From Xenoacremonium recifei (lineage: Eukaryota; Ascomycota; Sordariomycetes; Hypocreales; Nectriaceae), in the NCBI GenBank assembly GCA_012184525.1, contig WOFQ01000181.1, positions 1-13,218 of the forward strand: 13,218 nucleotides of DNA, given 5' to 3'. Every line of letters begins with the position of its first letter. Position 1 is the first letter of the stretch. Positions 8,778 through 13,218 of this stretch are shown in pieces. The position numbers and the translations under genes were made by a program. The notes below the pieces were generated by a model. The model was not told the DNA's origin. It was given only the letters and a program-made list of their open reading frames with translations, and searched no databases.

Positions 8778-9617
8778 TCAGCCCCCATATCTGTTCCCAA
8801 GATGCACTGTGGATGAGCCCTTTGCTGCCACAGAATCTGCCTCATTACGAGTCCGATCCTCCAGTCCTATCGCCGCGCTCCACGCTTCAACACTCCAATC
8901 GTTCCCGAGCCGCACCTTGGCATTCTCATCGCCCTTGATCTCCTTGGCGTAGTTCCTCACGGCAATAGTCTTGACTTTCTCCTTGACTACATCGGCCAAA
9001 AGCGAATCGGTTCCAGCGGCCGCCTGCTGAAGCACTGTCAGACTCTCCTCATCGCTGATGTCCTCAATCTCCATCTGAACTAGACGACGCCGCTGGGCCT
9101 CTTCAGCAGGAAACAACTTCTCCAGATCGTCAACAAATCCCGAGACTTCTCCAATCAACTTCGCGAAGTTCTTGGCATCGTAGAGCGCCCATGATGCCCT
9201 CCTCACCAGACTGGTCACCTTCTGCTTGGGACGACCAAGTTTGGCCCATCGTGCATGGAGGCTTCGGAACACAGGCTGGAGGTTCTCGTCGCTGAGGCAT
9301 TCGAGGTCTTCCTTCGGTGCCTTGCGCTCGTAGCGCTCGGAGGATCTTTGGATAGTCTCGAAAAGATTTTCAATCTCAGCAAGTATTTCCTGAGCCTCCT
9401 CTGGCTCAGTGGCGGTGAACCGAGAGCACTCGTGCATGCCCATAGCTTCTCCCCATCTGTCCAATCGCCGCTTCGTGATATCGAGCTTGAGGCGACACCG
9501 TCCAAAATCTTGCGCGAAATGCCAGCCAAGTTGGATATACTCGAAGCATTCCACGCATTGCTGGAATAGACCCGTGAGACTAATGACACCGGTCGCGATG
9601 CCAAAGGATTCTGCCAT
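8778..9617 (-). CDS. HET-S-like HeLo cell-death effector, paralog B
   Basis: 279 aa, single exon. The N-terminus MAESFGIATGVISLTGLF is hydrophobic with spaced glycines (6, 10, 16), matching the segment of HET-S that becomes the membrane-inserting helix. CVECFEYIQLG, LKLDITKRRLDRWGEA and LVQMEIEDISDEESL mark the HeLo domain (1 to about 227). The prion domain follows: R1 at 229-246 (AKVRLGNDWSVEAW) and R2 at 266-279 (SSTVHLGNRYGG), with glycines 238 and 274 again 36 apart. By family knowledge it is a pore-forming executioner, switched on when an R0-bearing partner templates its prion domain. It ends right after YGG, so it lacks the short aromatic tail that HET-s and paralog A carry. The frame stays open upstream of the chosen ATG, but the added residues do not resemble the family and lack an ATG at their head. 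Same strand as the zinc-knuckle gene, about 860 bp downstream of it. Confidence 0.92.
   Translation of the reverse strand: MAESFGIATGVISLTGLFQQCVECFEYIQLGWHFAQDFGRCRLKLDITKRRLDRWGEAMGMHECSRFTATEPEEAQEILAEIENLFETIQRSSERYERKAPKEDLECLSDENLQPVFRSLHARWAKLGRPKQKVTSLVRRASWALYDAKNFAKLIGEVSGFVDDLEKLFPAEEAQRRRLVQMEIEDISDEESLTVLQQAAAGTDSLLADVVKEKVKTIAVRNYAKEIKGDENAKVRLGNDWSVEAWSAAIGLEDRTRNEADSVAAKGSSTVHLGNRYGG
8781..8933 (-). other. R1-R2 prion-forming domain of paralog B
   Basis: Repeats VRLGNDW and VHLGNRY with a charged/Ala linker. The pattern and spacing match paralog A, with differences in the motif and linker residues that could set seeding specificity. Confidence 0.85.
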
Positions 9618-10474
9618 TCTTGGAGGATAGAAGAGCAGCGACACGTCAGGGTACGTCAAGTTAATAGAATACCCAAGAATTAGAAGATACTGGGATCTAA
9701 AGCAATTGACTTTCGCCACTATATCAATTGCGAGCGACTTGAGGAATCCGGTGAGCAAGGCATCTATGCAGGTCTTAGTCCAGGGCTGACTTCAAAGCCT
9801 TTGTATAGCCACAAAGCTGTGCATTTGACTTGCTGCCTTTTGCGAAGGCTGGTGGCGGCAGTGCATGCCAGTTTGGGGCCGCCTTGTTGGCTCGTCAGAA
9901 GGGAATGATGAGCCACTTGTGATCAAGCACATTTCATCGGTCACGCTCTCGTGTGGAGGACTGTCTGAGCCCCTAAAATATCTGTATTATCGCTCAGCTG
10001 TCGGGTATCTGTAAGGCACATTTCGGGCTTTGGGAAATGTGACAGCCATGACTGCTTATGCGCCGTGGCTGGCGAAGTCAGCTTGATCCCACTGCAAACG
10101 GGTATCACGTTCGAGGTTGGTTTGGCTGACAGTCTGCCTTGCAACGGCTAGAGCGACGCCTTCGTTCATCTCCTACTCCGTAATCTCAACAAATTCCAGA
10201 GCCGCCCTACCCGTTGGCAAGAGCTATCACGCAGTGATAAATATCGCGATAGGACTCCGAGAGGTGTGCAGTCTTGTTTTATTTTTATGTACCCCTCCGT
10301 GCGTCTCCGGGCTGTATTCGCGATTAAACCCGTGCTGTCACGGTGCGCACTGGGTTTATCACTTATACGAGAATCTGATGATGGGCTACTGTTTCGGCGA
10401 TAGTGTCACAAAGTAGATAAAGAGTCCAGGTACAAGAGTTAGATTGCACTATATGATAACTCTATACATCAAGG
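9618..10474. other. Intergenic region upstream of paralog B
   Basis: The promoter of paralog B should lie at its left end, read on the minus strand, and the 3' flank of the zinc-knuckle gene at its right end. No gene, tRNA or repeat is convincing. A 99-codon plus-strand ORF (10117-10416) has no recognisable content. Confidence 0.45.
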
Positions 10475-11027
10475 TCAGGCAACGTCAGTCCGCTGATCAC
10501 AAAAAGCAGCCCGGTGATCATCTGACTCGCACTCGAAACAGAGCCCATTTTCCAGGCAATAATCTATATGATCCTCAAATTCCCAACAGCAGTTCTTGTG
10601 ATGACCATATCGTGAACAGAAAGAACATGGCGTCCGGTTGCAATCCGGTGCCAAATGACCTGGGCTGTTGCAACGGAAGCATCTAACAAAATATCGGTGC
10701 TCTGGAAGCATTCGTCTGGAGTTCAACCCATGTGGTACTCCACGATAGTTTCCACTTCTTCCGCTCCATGAGTTCTTCGTAGTAACAATGTCCGACCGAC
10801 GCGATCCAGCTTTCGTGTTAAAAACCTGCCTATCGCTATATTGCTCTGGTTCTGAAATGTATTAATATGGTCGTCAATCGTGCTAAAGTCCATAGTGTAT
10901 TATGCTTACCCGGTGCCCGAGTCTCAATGATAAGTTGCGACGTCGTTATATATGTTGGATTGTTTCCCACCTGCACTCTTGCATTACCAGTTGCCTCTAG
11001 TTTGAAGACCTTGTTAGATGTCTCCAT
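10475..11027 (-). CDS. R0-motif/triple CCHC zinc-knuckle protein (two exons, 164 aa)
   Basis: Model: exons 11027-10910 and 10851-10475, phase 1 junction, 164 aa. Residues 13-28 hold a HET-s-type amyloid motif (GNARVQVGNNPTYIT), closest in form to the R0 motif of the NLR and to R1 of the HeLo proteins. Residues 40-90 form a polar, Arg/Ser/Asn-rich linker. Three CCHC zinc knuckles (C-x2-C-x4-H-x4-C) follow: 97-100-105-110, 115-118-123-128 and 144-147-152-157. Such knuckles usually bind single-stranded nucleic acid or mediate protein contacts. No NACHT, WD40 or HeLo part is present. The ATG has a good context (TTCAACATGG) after a CT-rich leader. Inferred role: an input that binds nucleic acid or protein and seeds the HET-S prion fold; a decoy or inhibitor of the NLR-HET-S contact, or a chance motif, are alternatives. 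I do not recall a described protein with this architecture. Confidence 0.75.
10852..10909 (-). other. Intron between R0 exon and zinc-knuckle exon
   Basis: 58 nt on the minus strand, with GTAAGC donor starting at 10909, a TTGAC branch-like site, and TTTCAG acceptor ending at 10852. Splicing joins 39 codons plus one base to two bases and keeps the knuckle frame. Without splicing, the first frame ends at 10836, before the knuckles. Confidence 0.75.
10944..10991 (-). other. R0-like amyloid motif on the zinc-knuckle protein
   Basis: Codes for residues 13-28, core NARVQVGNNPTY. The VxVGNN core matches the NLR motif (VHVGNN), and the preceding N-A-R/K pattern is shared with the NLR and with R1 of paralog B. 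Confidence 0.75.
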
Positions 11028-11153
11028 GTTGAAAGAAGAACTGGAGGGAGAAGGCTGAGATACTGTACGCCTCCGACAATCGGGTAGCCAACGCGGTTTG
11101 TGGTGTCAACGCGTAAAGGTCGCGCGTGCACAACCGCGAAGCTTTTAGCAGGT

Positions 11154-11168
11154 AATGCCTGAGGCATT
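11154..11168. repeat. Short palindrome upstream of the zinc-knuckle gene
   Basis: AATGCCT and AGGCATT arms of 7 bp around one base, about 130 bp before the start codon at 11027. Possible operator-like site; chance is just as likely. Confidence 0.2.
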
Positions 11169-11195
11169 CAAGGCATACGTTGCCTTATCTGTCGG

Positions 11196-11705
11196 TTAAA
11201 TGTGCTGCCGGGGCCAGGCGACAACCGTTTGCACCGCTTGCAAACCTCCATCAATACCTCGCTTGATGGATGCTGCTTTCTGCGTCCGGGCGAGTCCAGC
11301 CTGAACCAAATGTAGCATTTGGTCGCATCGTGTTGCCGGAGTTCCTCCAATCTGGTTTTCTGTCGATTCGCAAGTAACAGTGCTCAGGTCGTTTTGGTTC
11401 AGTCGAGTTGATAGGATCTTCTCGTACGCCTCGACCAGCTTAGGCTCACTCGCTTTGAGCCCGTCATAGGCCTAGTTCCAAAGTCGCTCCTGTAGACTCG
11501 GCAGCGGCGAGGTGTCGGAATGCGTCGAGGCAGGCAGTGAAGGCGTTAGCTGAGATGTCGTTTGGGTCGGTTGGGAAGCAGGCCGAGATGGGTTTAGCGA
11601 TGGTGTTGATGGCGAAGAGGTCGAGCTCGATTTACGGGGAGTGGCCCGCGACAACCTCCAGGCATTCGCCTTGGCCTTCCCTCGCTCGAAGAGACCAGGC
11701 CCCAT
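11196..11705 (-). pseudogene. NLR N-terminal domain remnant, with in-frame stop
   Basis: From the ATG at 11705 one frame runs 77 codons to a TAG (11474-11472) and then 91 more codons to a TAA (11198-11196). The first part (MGPGLFERGKAKANAW and a long Ser/Thr/Pro stretch) resembles the start of fungal NACHT proteins of another class. The part around the stop (QERLWN, stop, AYDGLKASEPKLVEAYEKIL) matches the NACHT_N-type domain as I remember it, where an acidic or amide residue (Glu or Gln) normally sits at the stop position. After QAVQTVVAW the match fades, and no P-loop or repeats follow, so this is a truncated relic. It carries no HET-s motif and belongs to a different NLR type from the one at 4658-7101. 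It lies 168 bp upstream of the zinc-knuckle start, on the same strand. Confidence 0.7.
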
Positions 11706-12074
11706 CTTCGCAGCGAGGCCACGTTGACCTTGTTGTGCGATATGGTGATATCAGCGGGATGGCTTCACCCCCCGCCTTGAGTCAGGGACGAAGATGGATT
11801 GTCGTCGCTGGAGAGCATCATTGCGGGATTTCGCGTGCGAGGACTTTCGTGGCAGGGAGGGGAGGCCTCAGCAGCTGAAAAGAATCCCTGTAGCTAGGCG
11901 CAGCTTGTAAGGCCACTCGGATTGCTGGGTAATTGGAGGTGCAGGTGCAGCTACGCCAGGTAAATCGCAGTGCTCGGCTGTGTTGCAATGGAAAATGCAA
12001 AGCAAAGCTGGCGAGGAGGGAAGAATTGACAGGCTGGCCCAGTTTGATGTGTACAGGGGCGATCGCGCCAGGCG
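11706..12074. other. No gene seen
   Basis: GC-moderate sequence with overlapping short ORFs on both strands, none with recognisable content. Its left end may be the old 5' flank of the NLR remnant. Confidence 0.4.
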
Positions 12075-12255
12075 GGTGGCCTACGCTGGGCTGGCCTATC
12101 GACAAGACGGGGTTCAAGGAGGCTGTGCCAAATGAACACTTGTTCTTTGATAACAGCCATAGCCGCCGCCGGGAGCATGGAAATTATCAGTCGTTAATGC
12201 ATGTTTCATGAGCAAGAAATTGATCGACAGGAGACGGTGAGCAAAGACATTGACC
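12075..12255 (+). repeat. Diverged direct repeat, copy 1
   Basis: It shares ordered blocks with 12836-12990: GCGGGT, a TACGC block, GGAGGCTGTGC, GGGAGCATGGAA, GTTTCATGA and AGCAAAGACATT, with small gaps and substitutions between. The blocks keep the same order and strand about 750 bp apart. Family unknown; frames are not conserved. Confidence 0.55.
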
Positions 12256-12835
12256 ACACTGTGACGGGTCTCCCCGACTCGACTATGACGAAGAGGTGAT
12301 GTTCTAATAGTTAGTGAAGCGGTTTCGAGAGCGATTAAGCTTGCGGATCAGTAGCCCCCGAGACGCGAGTGTGGAGAGGAGGGGTTCTGTTAACGGCTAC
12401 TAATACAGTGGATGCTCGACTGGGCTGTGGTGTGGCAGAGTCAGGATAAGGTATCCACGAAGGAGCACGGCAGAGGCTGACGCGCTTCGCATATCTCGCG
12501 TAATGATTGGTCCGTTTCGACAACGGCTGGTGGCATGCCATATGCGTGCGAGCCATGGTCTTCATTCCAGGATACGATCCAAGCCCAGTATTTTGACTAA
12601 AGAAGAAAATTGACAAATCAAGCCATAAGCCAGCTAGATAAAAGAAATTAAAAAAAAAAGAAAGAAAAATAAAATAAAATAAAAAAAGGCGTGACTTTGA
12701 AGATGATGGTTTTCTTCTCTGTCTTTTTCAATCCGTCAGTTTACTGTTCAGTAAAATCTCCTACACTGAGTCGAGAACGCATTGGTTCAAGTGCTGAAGC
12801 AAGTGGCGATGGCGGAGTTCAGTGAGAATCAGCTG
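12256..12835. other. No gene seen; spacer between the repeat copies
   Basis: Only short ORFs without recognisable content, plus the A-rich tract described separately. Confidence 0.4.
12638..12687 (+). repeat. A-rich low-complexity tract
   Basis: Fifty bases of A with scattered G and T, including three AAAAT-type units. It could be a simple repeat, or the poly(A) end of an old retroposed copy lying to its left; no target-site duplication is evident. Confidence 0.6.
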
Positions 12836-12990
12836 CGGGTACACTACGCAGGCCCTTTGAACGAGACGGTGTTCAGGGAGGCTGTGCTAAGAAATGGTTC
12901 TTTGATGCTCAGCTGTCGCAGGGAGCATGGAAGGCGTTTCATGAACAAAGAACTGATTTATAGGAGAATTTAGCAAAGACATTAACCTCC
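12836..12990 (+). repeat. Diverged direct repeat, copy 2
   Basis: Second copy of the repeat at 12075-12255; it lacks about 20 bases between the GGAGCATGGAA and GTTTCATGA blocks. A 63-codon ORF overlaps it, but the reading frame is not shared with copy 1, so it is probably not coding. Confidence 0.55.
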
Positions 12991-13218
12991 ATTGATCCTC
13001 CAAAAGATAAAGGGTATGCCGGCTTGTAGTGTCAGACAAAGACGCCCATACAGAGAAGCGACTTCAGGGCATGGCCTTACCCTAGAGCTGGAAACTCAAA
13101 TTCGAAATGGCACGACTTGCAACTCTCTCCTGTAAAATTTTTTCTCTACGTGGGGCTGTTAGCACCACGTTAGCAGGATCATCTTTGCAGGCCACAACGG
13201 CACACAACAGCTGCTAGG

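Noticed and set aside
9618..9758. 47-codon extension of paralog B upstream of the ATG at 9617
   Set aside because: It begins without an ATG, and MAESFG at 9617 matches the expected HET-S start.
10475..10851. Zinc-knuckle exon as an LTR-retrotransposon gag fragment
   Set aside because: Three intact knuckles, a clean splice to an ATG exon, and no protease or reverse transcriptase remnant nearby. An ancient co-opted gag origin cannot be excluded.
11537..11878. Plus-strand ORF of 113 codons
   Set aside because: Mostly the antisense shadow of the NLR remnant, which has recognisable family sequence on the other strand.
11818..12616. Minus-strand ORFs of 99 and 93 codons near the right end
   Set aside because: No domain, biased composition, and one overlaps a non-coding repeat copy.
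12782..12973. Plus-strand ORF of 63 codons
   Set aside because: It lies over repeat copy 2, and its frame is not kept in copy 1.
1..13218. CRISPR arrays, tRNA, rRNA, bacterial-type operons
   Set aside because: No regularly spaced repeats, no cloverleaf or rRNA signature seen by eye, and introns plus gene families mark the DNA as fungal.

Overview
The window is nuclear DNA of a filamentous ascomycete (Pezizomycotina). The signs are short introns of 47-58 nt with GTAAGN/GTGAGT donors and CTAAC-type branch sites, pyrimidine-rich leaders, a fungal-type NACHT-WD40 NLR, two HET-s/HET-S (HeLo) proteins, and an almost pure A/T block that looks like an old repeat eroded by RIP (repeat-induced point mutation). 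I cannot name the genus. Sordariomycetes is a guess.

Layout from left to right. 1-388 is a RIP-like AT-rich relic with an abrupt right edge. 389-1800 has a promoter-like start (E-box palindrome, TATA box, CT-rich leader) but only broken reading frames, probably an eroded gene. 1942-3623 (+) is a two-exon Myb/SANT-domain protein of 541 aa. 3624-4657 is a gap between convergent genes. 4658-7101 (-) is an NWD2-type NLR (N-terminal HET-s-like R0 motif, NACHT, WD40) broken by one in-frame TAG. 7102-7326 is a short divergent promoter region. 7327-8163 (+) is HET-S-like paralog A (278 aa). 8778-9617 (-) is HET-S-like paralog B (279 aa). 10475-11027 (-) is a two-exon gene for a 164-aa protein with an N-terminal HET-s-type R0 motif and three C-terminal CCHC zinc knuckles. 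11196-11705 (-) is the N-terminal remnant of a second, unrelated type of NLR. The rest, to 13218, is non-coding, with an A-rich tract and two copies of a diverged repeat.

The core is an amyloid-signalling cell-death locus. In Podospora anserina the NLR NWD2 lies beside het-S. Its N-terminal R0 motif takes up the HET-s beta-solenoid fold and templates the C-terminal R1/R2 prion domain of HET-S, whose HeLo domain then inserts into the membrane and kills the cell. All these parts are here: R0 on the NLR, and R1/R2 with an exact 36-residue spacing on both HeLo proteins. Paralog B keeps the hydrophobic, Gly-spaced N-terminus expected of an active executioner. Paralog A has lost it and may behave like the non-toxic HET-s form. 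The NLR carries a nonsense codon.

The most unusual item is the zinc-knuckle gene. Its first exon (39 codons plus one base) carries the R0 motif and its second exon carries the knuckles. It is therefore a candidate non-NLR input to HET-S, in which a probable nucleic-acid-binding module takes the place of the NACHT-WD40 receptor. Its architecture recalls mammalian ZBP1, where an RHIM amyloid motif is joined to nucleic-acid-binding domains. That function is inference; the gene model and motifs are read directly from the sequence.
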